From: an uncultured Bacteroidota bacterium
Lineage (GTDB): Bacteria > Bacteroidota > Bacteroidia > Flavobacteriales > Flavobacteriaceae
NCBI GenBank assembly: GCA_902536935.1
Contig: CACAZM010000017.1
Location: forward strand, 1 to 37,801
Length of the DNA stretch: 37,801 nucleotides
Reading direction: 5' to 3'
Each line of letters starts with the position of its first letter. Position 1 is the first letter of the stretch. The notes beneath the pieces are model-generated. The model was given only the letters and a program-made list of their open reading frames with translations, ran no database searches and had not been told where the DNA came from. This document shows, piece after piece, positions 9,322 to 17,068 of the stretch. The position numbers and the translations under genes are program-made.

Positions 9322-11334
9322 ATGCAATTTTTCTACAAACACCAGTCTTTTATCTATAAGATCATCCTTTTTTTGATCACGACGGTCTGTTTGGTTTATC
9401 TATTTCCACGCAGTGGAGGGTTTAAGTACAGTTTTCAAACTGGAAAACCCTGGCCATACGAAACACTTTTAGCCCCTTTTGACTTTCCGATTGCCAAATC
9501 AGAGGAGGAGCTTAATGCTGAACGCCTTGCGATAGAGCAAGAAAGCCCACTCATCTTTACCAGAGATACCTTAGCTGAACAAAGATCTTTTGAAAGAACA
9601 AGAAAGTGGATTCGACAACAGGGAACCCCGATTTCCTCACCAGTTTTGTTACAGGCATGGGATAGTTATCTGACTAGTCTTTATATGCCGGGGCTTGTTG
9701 ACGCTTCGTTTGCTGTACAAAGTACAAAGCCAATTTTACTAATCAAAGACAACAGCGCACAAAAACTGTTATTTTCTGATCTGAAAATAAATGATTCTAT
9801 TCCATTTTCAAACCAAAGCCCTCTTCTAGACAGTGTTATTGCCAATGCCTCTAACAGGTTGATTTTAAATGAATATATTGAGTCAAACCTTGTGCTTGAC
9901 TCTATCCTAACTAGACAAAAGTTGGAAGAATCACTGTCGCTTATCCTTCCTACTCGTGGGGTGGTTGCTGAAGGAGAGCGCATCATTGCACAAGGCGAGG
10001 TGGTCGATCAAAGGAGGTATCAAATTTTGAACTCTTTGAAAGTCGAATACCTCAGTGATTTATGGTCTTCCAGTGAGCAGTCAATCGTGGTAGGATATGT
10101 TCTTCTGGTCTCACTAATTATATTTCTCATTTTTTTGTTTCTATGGCGCTATCGCCCATTGGTTTATGAAAATAACACCAAACTTGTTTTTGTGTTTTCT
10201 ACAGTTTTAATCATGATGGCAGCCATCAAATTGGCCATGGCGAACAACATCAACTTTGTGTATGTAGTGCCTCTATGTATTGTCCCATTGCTTCTAAAAA
10301 CTTTCTTTGATACACGACTTGCCTTTTTTGTATTCTTAATGGGCTTGTTGCTCATTGGTTTTATGGTGCCGAGTGACTTTTCCTTTTTGTTTATGCAGCT
10401 CGTGGCTGGTGCAATCGCTACCTTATCTGTTACAGATTTATATAAGCGAGCTAACCTCTTTGTGGTTGTTGTTCTTATTGTTATTTCTTATGTGATTACT
10501 TATGTGTCTTTCCATTTGATATATGAAGCAAATCTCTCAACTGTATCGCTGGATCATCTTGGATTTTTGTTGATCAATGGATTGGGAATTCTATTTGTGC
10601 ACCCTTTGGTTTATGTGTTTGAAAAGATTTTTGGTCTAGTTTCTGATTTGTCCCTTCTTGAACTTTCGGATACCAATTCCAAATTGCTTCGAACCCTTTC
10701 AGAGAAGGCGCCAGGTACATTTCATCACTCTTTGCAGGTTGCAAATATAGCCGAGGCGGCCGCTAATGAAGTCGATGCAAATGCCTTACTTGTTCGAGTT
10801 GGGGCCTTATATCATGATATTGGAAAAATGAATAACCCATTGTATTTTAGTGAAAATCAATCCACTAATTATAACCCTCATCACGAACTTGATCCTTTTG
10901 AGAGTAGTCGCCTGATTTTGAATCATGTAACAGAGGGTATCGAAATTGGAAAGCGAAACAATTTACCAGACCGTGTTATTGATTTTATACGCACTCATCA
11001 TGGCACCTCACCTACACGTTATTTTTACCACAAGGCGAAAAAGGAAGATGAAAACATAGATAAAGCTTTGTTTTGCTATACAGGACCAAAACCATATTCT
11101 AAAGAAACTGCTATCTTGATGATGGCAGATAGTGTTGAGGCAGCATCAAAAAGTTTACAAGAACCAACAGCAGAGGGAATCGCACAATTCGTAGAAAAAA
11201 TTATTGAAGAACAAGCGGAGGAAAATCAATTTGATGAGGCCGATATCAGTTTGCGTGAAATTGAACGAATCAAAAAAGTTTTAGTTGAGAAGCTGATTAA
11301 TGTTCATAATTTACGCGAAGTGTACCCAGAATAG
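9322..11334 (+). CDS. pgpH: PgpH-type 7TM HD-domain phosphodiesterase (probable c-di-AMP hydrolase)
   Basis: Membrane protein with a cytoplasmic HD hydrolase domain; family members such as Listeria PgpH degrade cyclic di-AMP. From ATG 9322 it has 670 residues. Order: one N-terminal membrane helix (about 10-30), a large extracytoplasmic 7TMR-HDED region (about 31-250), a block of about seven membrane helices (about 255-450), then the HD domain with APGTFHHSLQVANIAEAAA and LYHDIGKM near residue 497 and RTHHGT further on, supplying the metal-binding histidines and aspartate. The alternative TTG start at 9304 would add six residues but lies inside the likely promoter. The gene is divergent from the NlpC/P60 peptidase. 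A link between c-di-AMP turnover and cell-wall status is plausible from family knowledge, not shown here. A c-di-AMP cyclase gene is not in the window. Confidence 0.9.
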   Translation: MQFFYKHQSFIYKIILFLITTVCLVYLFPRSGGFKYSFQTGKPWPYETLLAPFDFPIAKSEEELNAERLAIEQESPLIFTRDTLAEQRSFERTRKWIRQQGTPISSPVLLQAWDSYLTSLYMPGLVDASFAVQSTKPILLIKDNSAQKLLFSDLKINDSIPFSNQSPLLDSVIANASNRLILNEYIESNLVLDSILTRQKLEESLSLILPTRGVVAEGERIIAQGEVVDQRRYQILNSLKVEYLSDLWSSSEQSIVVGYVLLVSLIIFLIFLFLWRYRPLVYENNTKLVFVFSTVLIMMAAIKLAMANNINFVYVVPLCIVPLLLKTFFDTRLAFFVFLMGLLLIGFMVPSDFSFLFMQLVAGAIATLSVTDLYKRANLFVVVVLIVISYVITYVSFHLIYEANLSTVSLDHLGFLLINGLGILFVHPLVYVFEKIFGLVSDLSLLELSDTNSKLLRTLSEKAPGTFHHSLQVANIAEAAANEVDANALLVRVGALYHDIGKMNNPLYFSENQSTNYNPHHELDPFESSRLILNHVTEGIEIGKRNNLPDRVIDFIRTHHGTSPTRYFYHKAKKEDENIDKALFCYTGPKPYSKETAILMMADSVEAASKSLQEPTAEGIAQFVEKIIEEQAEENQFDEADISLREIERIKKVLVEKLINVHNLREVYPE

Positions 11335-11392
11335 CTAATTTGTCACAGATGATATGGCATGATGTTTGGTGATTTCTAAAACCAATTAAACG

Positions 11393-12700
11393 ATGAAACC
11401 ACAGCTTTTACTTTTATTCGCCATTTTTTTTACCGCCTCCTGTGAGTGGGACAGTGTCAATACCACTGATGAAGAATGGGTAGATGTTACCTACGTTACA
11501 CCAGTTTACGAAACGGCATCTTCACTTGCAGACCAAGTTGTTGTTGTAGAGCCTAAAGAACAAACATCTCTAGGAAAGATTATTACCTATCAAAATTATG
11601 TATTTGTCAACGAACCGATGGAAGGAATTCACATCGTTGATCATACTGATCCATCAAATCCGATAAACCTTTCGTTCATATCTATCCCTGGTAATTTAGA
11701 CATGTCTATTGTCGATGATCATCTTTATGTCGATATGTTTTCTTCTTTGGCAGTATTTGATATCCGTGATGTATTATCTCCAAAGTTTAAAGAGAGCTAT
11801 ACTGTTGAAAAGGTATTTGACTACGATGCCTTTTGGAACTTCCCATTTGAGATATGGGAAGAGCCCAACTCATATATTGAATACCGTGAGTATCCCGATA
11901 AAAATCGGGGGATTGTTGTGGATTGGCAAACTGAAACTATACGTGAAAAACGTAGTTTGTACGACTATCGTTATGAAAATGATGTTGCGATACCAGACGT
12001 AGCACTTTCTTCTGAAGATGGAAATATTGATGGCGTCCAGCAAACAAGCACAGCGGGTTCTATGACACGATTTTTGCCGATAGATGGTTATTTGTATACT
12101 ATTAATTTCAATGAGCTGGTTTTATTTAGAATTGGAAGTGATTACCGTCCAAGCCCATGGATCAAAAAAAATACCCAAACCCAAGCCGAAACCTTATTTC
12201 AATTGAATGACTTACTGTTTGTTGGTTCAGTCAATGGTATGCTTCTGTATGACGTTTCAGATGCTGCAGACCCTGACTACATCAATCGAATTGAACACAT
12301 GAGAAGCTGTGACCCTGTTGTGGCAGACGCAAACTATGCCTATGTGACTCTGCGTGGAGGAACAAATTGTTTTACCGATATCAATGAGCTTCAAATCATT
12401 GATATTCAAGACCCTCGAATTCTTTCGGTAGTCTCTCGAAAAGTTATGTATAATCCCCATGGTTTAGGAATCTACAATGATCATCTCATCATCTGTGATG
12501 GAACAGCAGGCATTAAAATTGTTGATGTGAGTACTCCTACAGAACCAAACATCGTAAATAGCACCCCTATTAAGTTTGCTTACGATGTTATCATTGATTA
12601 TCCGCATGCTTTGGTTGTTGGCGATACAGATTTATACCAATACGACATCTCAAACCTTCCAGAAATGCAATTGATCAGCCAAACTCCGATATTGGACTGA
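11393..12700 (+). CDS. LVIVD-repeat lipoprotein
   Basis: 435 residues. The signal peptide ends in a lipobox with Cys17 (FFTASCEW), so it should be lipidated by Lgt and anchored in the inner or outer membrane. The body is built of beta-propeller-like repeats with the LVIVD pattern, for example GIHIVDHTDPSNP, LAVFDIRDVLSP, LLYDVSDAADPDY, LQIIDIQDPR and IKIVDVSTPTEP. Repeats of this type are found in surface proteins; no enzymatic role is established and I cannot assign one. A segment of about 60 residues (near 140-200) interrupts the repeats and is rich in Tyr, Glu and Asp. The gene lies 58 bp after pgpH with no terminator visible, so read-through from pgpH is possible. Confidence 0.8.
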   Translation: MKPQLLLLFAIFFTASCEWDSVNTTDEEWVDVTYVTPVYETASSLADQVVVVEPKEQTSLGKIITYQNYVFVNEPMEGIHIVDHTDPSNPINLSFISIPGNLDMSIVDDHLYVDMFSSLAVFDIRDVLSPKFKESYTVEKVFDYDAFWNFPFEIWEEPNSYIEYREYPDKNRGIVVDWQTETIREKRSLYDYRYENDVAIPDVALSSEDGNIDGVQQTSTAGSMTRFLPIDGYLYTINFNELVLFRIGSDYRPSPWIKKNTQTQAETLFQLNDLLFVGSVNGMLLYDVSDAADPDYINRIEHMRSCDPVVADANYAYVTLRGGTNCFTDINELQIIDIQDPRILSVVSRKVMYNPHGLGIYNDHLIICDGTAGIKIVDVSTPTEPNIVNSTPIKFAYDVIIDYPHALVVGDTDLYQYDISNLPEMQLISQTPILD

Positions 12701-12892
12701 TATATTATAACAAAACCCACAAAGAAAAAAACATCCTATTAGCGAATGGATAAAGTTATATCTAAATCTTATTAAACGCCAATGGCAAGGTAAATAAGAC
12801 AAATCTCATGAAGTGGAACTCCTGGCATATGCATATGTCATTACATCCGCATTTAGACATTATTGTATTTTGGTTAAAAATTTTTCGTAACA
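12701..12892. other. AT-rich spacer before the short secreted ORF
   Basis: No ORF, terminator or tRNA is seen here. It contains a 12-bp self-complementary word, CATATGCATATG at 12826-12837. No full TAnnTTTG element precedes the short ORF at 12893. Confidence 0.4.
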
Positions 12893-13141
12893 ATGAAAAT
12901 TCATTCAAGTATTTTTATAACAGCAATAGCAATATCTCTTCTAGTCTCATCATTATTATATTCTCAAAATTTTAACCATATAGATATTCGCCTTAATTCA
13001 TTGAAATCAAAATACTACACAAGCTTAAATGATCTTCATAAAGATTTAATTTATGCTGACTACAGTAAAAGCGAAAAGGTTTATGCAATTGCAAAATATA
13101 TCACTTTAATTATTTTTTCTAAACTATTTTTCATTAAGTAA
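12893..13141 (+). pseudogene. Short secreted ORF, probably the N-terminal remnant of a larger gene
   Basis: 82 codons. The first 25 residues form a signal peptide (MKIHSSIFITAIAISLLVSS, then LLYSQ). The following stretch ends in DYSKSEKVYAIAKYIT. In transglutaminase-like secreted proteins of Bacteroidota a similar phrase (roughly SKxEKVxAIxxWIT) leads into the catalytic domain; that likeness is from memory. Here the frame turns hydrophobic (LIIFSKLFFIK) and stops, and no continuation is visible in any frame of the next 400 bp. I read it as a truncated relic, but it could be a small secreted protein. Base composition is much more AT-rich than in the flanking genes. Confidence 0.4.
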
Positions 13142-13281
13142 TTAAATAGTTAAAACTTATGTAACTTAAGATCAAATTTAATTAGATTAATTCAATCTAA
13201 TTTTCAAAATCAACCATATCATTTTTCAATCAGATATATTATTTGTGCAATTAGTATTTCTTAAAATAATTATTATGCTAA

Positions 13282-13334
13282 AAAATAATTGGGAGAATAG
13301 GGGAGTGAAATCGAACTTTTTTGGAGAGGATTTA
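13282..13334 (+). repeat. Direct repeat, copy 1
   Basis: Begins AAAATAATT, has the core GGGGAGTGAAATCGAACT and ends GAGAGGATTTA. It matches copy 2 at 13381-13435 almost throughout, with a short indel and a few substitutions. The core resembles the short intergenic repeats carrying GGAGTCGAA-like words that I remember from flavobacterial genomes, but this is not checked. Confidence 0.65.
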
Positions 13335-13380
13335 ACTATTTTACTAAAAAGTTATTTCCATGAATAAATTATTATTACCG

Positions 13381-13435
13381 AAAATAATTTGTGGAGCCTA
13401 GGGGAGTGAAGTCGAACTATTTTAGAGAGGATTTA
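13381..13435 (+). repeat. Direct repeat, copy 2
   Basis: Begins AAAATAATT, core GGGGAGTGAAGTCGAACT, ends GAGAGGATTTA, and runs into a hairpin. It is offset by about 99 bp from copy 1; together they form a tandem-like pair with a unique spacer of about 46 bp. Confidence 0.65.
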
Positions 13436-13451
13436 TCAAAAATGATAAATC
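13430..13451. repeat. Perfect inverted repeat (hairpin)
   Basis: Nine-base arms GATTTATCA and TGATAAATC enclose AAAA. Neither side has a strong T-run (the plus strand continues TTTAAGCTTT), so terminator activity for the TonB receptor gene is possible but weak. Confidence 0.5.
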
Positions 13452-13535
13452 TTTAAGCTTTAGAATTGTTGGTTTAAGTCCCGCTTTCAGTACGATTATC
13501 CTCTAGAATAATTTTTTGTTTTTGGGGGATATTTT

Positions 13536-15623
13536 TTAAAATTTTAGTCTAATACCAAAATAGGTAGTTCGGGGCTGAGCAGGTCCATAAATGTAATTGC
13601 TGTCTCTGCTTTTACCGATATCAAAATCACTTTGATACTGGTTAAAGATATTTTTAATTCCAACATATAAGTCTAAAGAACTCAAAACAGTTGGAATGTT
13701 GTAGTTAAATTTCAGACTAAGCTCGGAAAATGAATCCGTAGTGAAAATTTCATCAACGAGTTGATTGGGTGCTCCAGCGAAATGGGGAACTTTCATACTC
13801 CCTGTATAAACATAGTTTAGGGTGCTTGAGATGTTGTTATTGGAGTAAGTCAGAACGGCAAAACCATAATTGTCAGGTGTTCTTATAAATTCTCTAATAC
13901 CAGGAATTCCATCTATATACTCAATTGCATTGTCAAACCTACTTGACTGAATTGTATAGCCTCCTTCGAGTTGAATTATTCTATTAAAATTGGCTCTTGC
14001 TTCGAGGTTTATGCCCTTAATCAAGGCGCCCTGGCCATTTTGTTTTTCATAAATCTCCCCAAACGCGTCTTGCCCAATGGGCTGAAGTATGAAAGCATTC
14101 TGTAGTTGGTTGTGAAACAAGTCCACCGTGAAGCCAGCAATCCAATTTTCTTTGGCTTTGTCGTAATTGACTGAAAGATTCAAACTTTCAGATTTTTCTT
14201 CTTTCAATTCGGGTGACAATTTCACTCTTGAAATTCCACCTCCTGCAAAAGCTATGTGAAGATCAGTATCTAATGCTTGGGGGGCTCTAAAACCTGTTCC
14301 ATATCCAAACCTAAACTGTACATTATCATTTGCCTTGTATAGAAATGAGGCTCTAGGGCTATAGATTGCTTTGTCTACATAGTTGTGAAAATCGCCCCTC
14401 AAACCAGTCAACAAACTTAGCTTTCGATTGATTTCCCAATCGCTTTGAAAAAAAATACCAAGATCCATTGATACTTGATCTACCAAATAGCTGTATGATG
14501 GTATCTCATCAAAAACACGGTCATGCAAATAATCAACCCCCAATGTTAGCACATTATCTCCAGAAAAGAATGGGCTTATCATATGGTTTAGCTGGAAGCC
14601 TGTATTGATGGTTTCGACATAGGAATCCCCATATGGAGGGTTCTTTAAGAACGCATCCAATTCAATAGCATCATCGTCGGGTTTAATGCCTGTATAGTGC
14701 TCTCGATCTGTATTTTGATAGGCTAAATACGTAATCAATGAGGAATCGTAATTGTTGAAATTGATTTGATAATCAATACCACCCGCAAAAATGTTGTGCG
14801 TTCTTTCTTCTGATTGCTCTGCAAGGTGTGCAGGGTTTTGAATTGTTATTTCACCACCATATCGATACTCGTAAATGGAACTAAAACTAACATCCAATTT
14901 TTGATTTTCTTTAGGCATATAATACATATTGGCACCAAAAGAAATATTGTTTAAATAGGGGAGTTCGGAAAAACCATCTTGATTGTTATCATAGACTTCG
15001 CGCTCCCTTTTGTTTACAAACAAAAACAAACCTGCTTTTCTAGACTCAGAAATAATGCTCGAATTTCCAAGAATTGAATAATCATTGGATTGTCGATCAA
15101 TTGATAGAGTGTTAAACTCTATTTGTGAACTATTTTCCTTGGGAATTTTAGTAATGATGTTCACGGTTCCTCCAATTGCACTAGACCCGTATAGTGTAGA
15201 CCCACCACCTTTCATGACCTCAATTTTTTCAATCATGTTGGAGGGAAATTGCTCCAATGCATATAATCCCATTAGCGGACTGAAAGTAGGTCTCCCATTT
15301 ACAAGGATTTGAGAAAATCCGCCACTCATCCCATTGATTCTCAATTGGGTGTAGTTACAGGTTTGACAGTCCGTTTCAACCCTCAAACCTGTTTGAAATG
15401 AAAGGCTTTCAGAAAGATTACATGCCTGAACATTACGGATCGATTCGCTGTTAATGACATTAATAATGATGGGTGAATTGGTCTTTCTTTTTGGGGTTTT
15501 TGTGGCTGTTACAACAATATCTTCAAGATTGACAATAGAGTCTTTTTGGGAGTAGGTTGCTTCAGGGTTGCTTTGAGAAAAAGCGTTGGTGATTACAACA
15601 AAAATTATAAATAAGGATCGCAT
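13536..15623 (-). CDS. TonB-dependent outer-membrane receptor (substrate unknown)
   Basis: 695 residues from ATG 15623. A signal peptide (MRSLFIIFVVITNAFSQ) is followed by a TonB-box-like EDIVVTA at residues 34-40, a plug domain (about 45-170, with the hallmark VMKGGGSTLYGSSAIGGTVN) and a beta-barrel ending in the C-terminal phenylalanine (TYFGIRLKF). It has no N-terminal carboxypeptidase-like domain and no SusD partner, so it resembles siderophore, heme or cobalamin receptors rather than SusC. The plug has a Cys pair, Cys86 and Cys89 in TDCQTCNYTQ, with another Cys at 68. The longest ORF starts 38 codons earlier, inside the tmRNA gene, and encodes no signal peptide there, so that start is rejected. 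The gene lies just downstream of the ssrA terminator. Confidence 0.9.
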   Translation of the reverse strand: MRSLFIIFVVITNAFSQSNPEATYSQKDSIVNLEDIVVTATKTPKRKTNSPIIINVINSESIRNVQACNLSESLSFQTGLRVETDCQTCNYTQLRINGMSGGFSQILVNGRPTFSPLMGLYALEQFPSNMIEKIEVMKGGGSTLYGSSAIGGTVNIITKIPKENSSQIEFNTLSIDRQSNDYSILGNSSIISESRKAGLFLFVNKREREVYDNNQDGFSELPYLNNISFGANMYYMPKENQKLDVSFSSIYEYRYGGEITIQNPAHLAEQSEERTHNIFAGGIDYQINFNNYDSSLITYLAYQNTDREHYTGIKPDDDAIELDAFLKNPPYGDSYVETINTGFQLNHMISPFFSGDNVLTLGVDYLHDRVFDEIPSYSYLVDQVSMDLGIFFQSDWEINRKLSLLTGLRGDFHNYVDKAIYSPRASFLYKANDNVQFRFGYGTGFRAPQALDTDLHIAFAGGGISRVKLSPELKEEKSESLNLSVNYDKAKENWIAGFTVDLFHNQLQNAFILQPIGQDAFGEIYEKQNGQGALIKGINLEARANFNRIIQLEGGYTIQSSRFDNAIEYIDGIPGIREFIRTPDNYGFAVLTYSNNNISSTLNYVYTGSMKVPHFAGAPNQLVDEIFTTDSFSELSLKFNYNIPTVLSSLDLYVGIKNIFNQYQSDFDIGKSRDSNYIYGPAQPRTTYFGIRLKF

Positions 15624-15661
15624 CAACTTTATTCGCCACAAAAATGGGTATAAAAATAGTG

Positions 15662-15696
15662 AAAAAAAAGAGCCGTTTTTTAGAAAAATACGACTC
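15662..15696 (-). terminator. Rho-independent terminator of ssrA
   Basis: On the minus strand GAGTCGT pairs with ACGGCTC (one G-T pair), and inner T and A runs can extend the stem. Eight T residues follow. It lies directly after the tmRNA 3' end and before the TonB receptor start. Confidence 0.85.
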
Positions 15697-15706
15697 TCAA
15701 CTGATG

Positions 15707-16103
15707 TGGAGTCGGAGGGAATCGAACCCTCGTCCAAACAAGTGATACAACCGCTTTCTACAAGTTTAGTTTTCGTTTGATTTTCGGGAATAGACTGACC
15801 GAAAACCGCCTATCTATACCTTATCTTCTTTGATTTAAAATCCTGTCGAAGCGCCAAGATTTCTATGTTGACATTAATGGTGCCTTGAATTGTGTTGCCG
15901 TCAACAAGGGCCGCACCAAGACATCTTACCTTCCCACCTAGTGGGACAAAGGCCTGGACTTACTATAATTCAGTCGATTAGGCTGCAAGAGCGTAGTTAT
16001 TCTCGCCATTTAAAATGGTGGTACTATGAGATTTACGAGCTTTAGTCCAGCGCTCGACTTGCTTACCGTCACATCTATCTCGCTGTCAATACCAGTCGAC
16101 CCC
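15707..16103 (-). ncRNA. ssrA: Transfer-messenger RNA (tmRNA)
   Basis: Rescues stalled ribosomes with SmpB and tags the unfinished protein for degradation. About 397 nt, one-piece type. The 5' end GGGGTCG pairs with the 3' end CGACTCC to form a 7-bp acceptor stem (one G-T pair), followed by discriminator A. The terminal CCA is not encoded. The T-arm reads GAGGGTTCGATTCCCTC. The tag frame (16007 down to 15978) reads Gly-Glu-Asn-Asn-Tyr-Ala-Leu-Ala-Ala then TAA, the tag known from Porphyromonas and relatives. A -7 element lies upstream and a strong terminator downstream, so it is its own transcription unit between kdsA and the TonB receptor. Confidence 0.96.
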
Positions 16104-16125
16104 GATGTGTTTCAATGAACATGCT

Positions 16126-16133
16126 CAAAATTA
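16126..16133 (-). promoter_or_regulatory. Candidate ssrA -7 element
   Basis: The minus strand reads TAATTTTG, a full TAnnTTTG match, 22 bp before the mature 5' end. A second match, TATTTTTG, lies at 16143-16150. Either would give a short precursor for RNase P processing. Confidence 0.45.
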
Positions 16134-16173
16134 AGAGTGGTGCAAAAATAAACATTTTTCAGCTGAATATGAA

Positions 16174-16983
16174 TTATAATGACGCAGCAGCTTGATAAAG
16201 CCTATGAAGGCGTTTTAAAAGGCCTTCCATAAGTTCCAATGGAAGCATATTTGCTCCATCACTTTTTGCCTGATTTGTGTCAAAATGCGTTTCTATAAAC
16301 AGACCATCAACACCTGCAGCAACACCTGCTCGTGCCATGGTTTCAATCATTTCAGAGCGGCCACCTGTAACACCACTTAATTGGTTTGGCTGTTGCAAAG
16401 AATGGGTCACATCCAAAATCGTGGGCGCAAAGGATTTCATCACAGGAATTCCACGAAAGTCAACCACCATGTCCTGATATCCAAACATGGTTCCGCGATC
16501 TGTTATCCAAACCTTTTCATTTGAAGAATCAGTCACCTTCCGAACGGCATGTTGCATGCTCTCTGGACTCATAAACTGTCCTTTTTTCAGATTGACATAT
16601 TTTTCAGTTTTTGCAGCGGCGACGACTAAGTCTGTCTGTCGAACCAAAAAAGCAGGAATTTGAAGCACATCAACAAATTCAGCAGCTTTTTTTGCATCAT
16701 CAATCTCATGGATATCAGTAACTGTTGGAACCGAAAATTCTTTCCCTACTTTTTGTAGTATTTTTAATGCTTTCTCATCGCCAATCCCAGTGAAGCTGTC
16801 ATTCCGACTGCGGTTTGCTTTTTTAAAACTTCCTTTAAAAACAAAAGGGATTCCGAGTTGATCGGTAACCTTAACCAGATGCTCTGCGATATGCATCGCC
16901 ATTCCCTCCCCCTCTATGGCACACGGTCCAGCGAGAAGGAAAAAGGAGTTTGAGGTCGATAGGCGATCTTTAAATGATTTCAT
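16174..16983 (-). CDS. kdsA: 3-deoxy-8-phosphooctulonate synthase (Kdo-8-phosphate synthase)
   Basis: Condenses phosphoenolpyruvate with arabinose 5-phosphate to make Kdo 8-phosphate for the inner core of lipopolysaccharide. 269 residues, normal for the family. The N-terminal FFLLAGPCAIEGE, the KGSFKKANRSRNDSFTGIG segment, and later DVTHSLQQPN and FIETHFD are family motifs of the PEP-binding TIM barrel. The residue before RSRND is Asn, in KANRS, which marks the metal-independent class of KdsA (the metal-dependent class has Cys near residue 11 or its equivalent); this is from family knowledge and the register was not aligned. Divergent from typA across 85 bp. Together with the flippase and glycosyltransferases downstream it gives this region an envelope-polysaccharide flavour. 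Confidence 0.95.
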   Translation of the reverse strand: MKSFKDRLSTSNSFFLLAGPCAIEGEGMAMHIAEHLVKVTDQLGIPFVFKGSFKKANRSRNDSFTGIGDEKALKILQKVGKEFSVPTVTDIHEIDDAKKAAEFVDVLQIPAFLVRQTDLVVAAAKTEKYVNLKKGQFMSPESMQHAVRKVTDSSNEKVWITDRGTMFGYQDMVVDFRGIPVMKSFAPTILDVTHSLQQPNQLSGVTGGRSEMIETMARAGVAAGVDGLFIETHFDTNQAKSDGANMLPLELMEGLLKRLHRLYQAAASL

Positions 16984-17043
16984 GATGTAAAAATAGGAAT
17001 TTAGGATTTGCTTTCGAATCCGATATACTCCCTGTAAATAATG

Positions 17044-17051
17044 TACATTTG
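17044..17051 (+). promoter_or_regulatory. Candidate typA -7 element
   Basis: TACATTTG matches TAnnTTTG and ends 17 bp before the typA ATG, predicting a leader of roughly ten bases. I did not find a TTG at the usual -33 distance. Confidence 0.45.
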
Positions 17052-17068
17052 CGCCGATAAAATTGTAA

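Larger units (their letters stand above)
13142..13535. other. Gene-free AT-rich stretch with a direct repeat, a hairpin and a tRNA-arm-like word
   Basis: 394 bp without a credible gene. It holds a pair of near-identical units about 99 bp apart, a perfect hairpin at 13430-13451, and a short segment (13467-13485) that resembles a tRNA T-arm. It follows the truncated ORF and precedes the end of the TonB receptor gene. It looks like the scar of a lost or decayed element. Confidence 0.5.

Noticed and set aside
13467-13497. A complete tRNA gene
   Set aside because: Only a T-arm-like word is present; no anticodon or D-arm can be drawn upstream.
15624-15737. N-terminal extension of the TonB receptor (38 codons)
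   Set aside because: It runs through the ssrA terminator into the tmRNA 3' end, and a proper signal peptide starts at the internal ATG at 15623.
15586-15780. Plus-strand ORF of 64 codons
   Set aside because: It lies across the tmRNA gene, its terminator and the start of the TonB receptor gene on the opposite strand.
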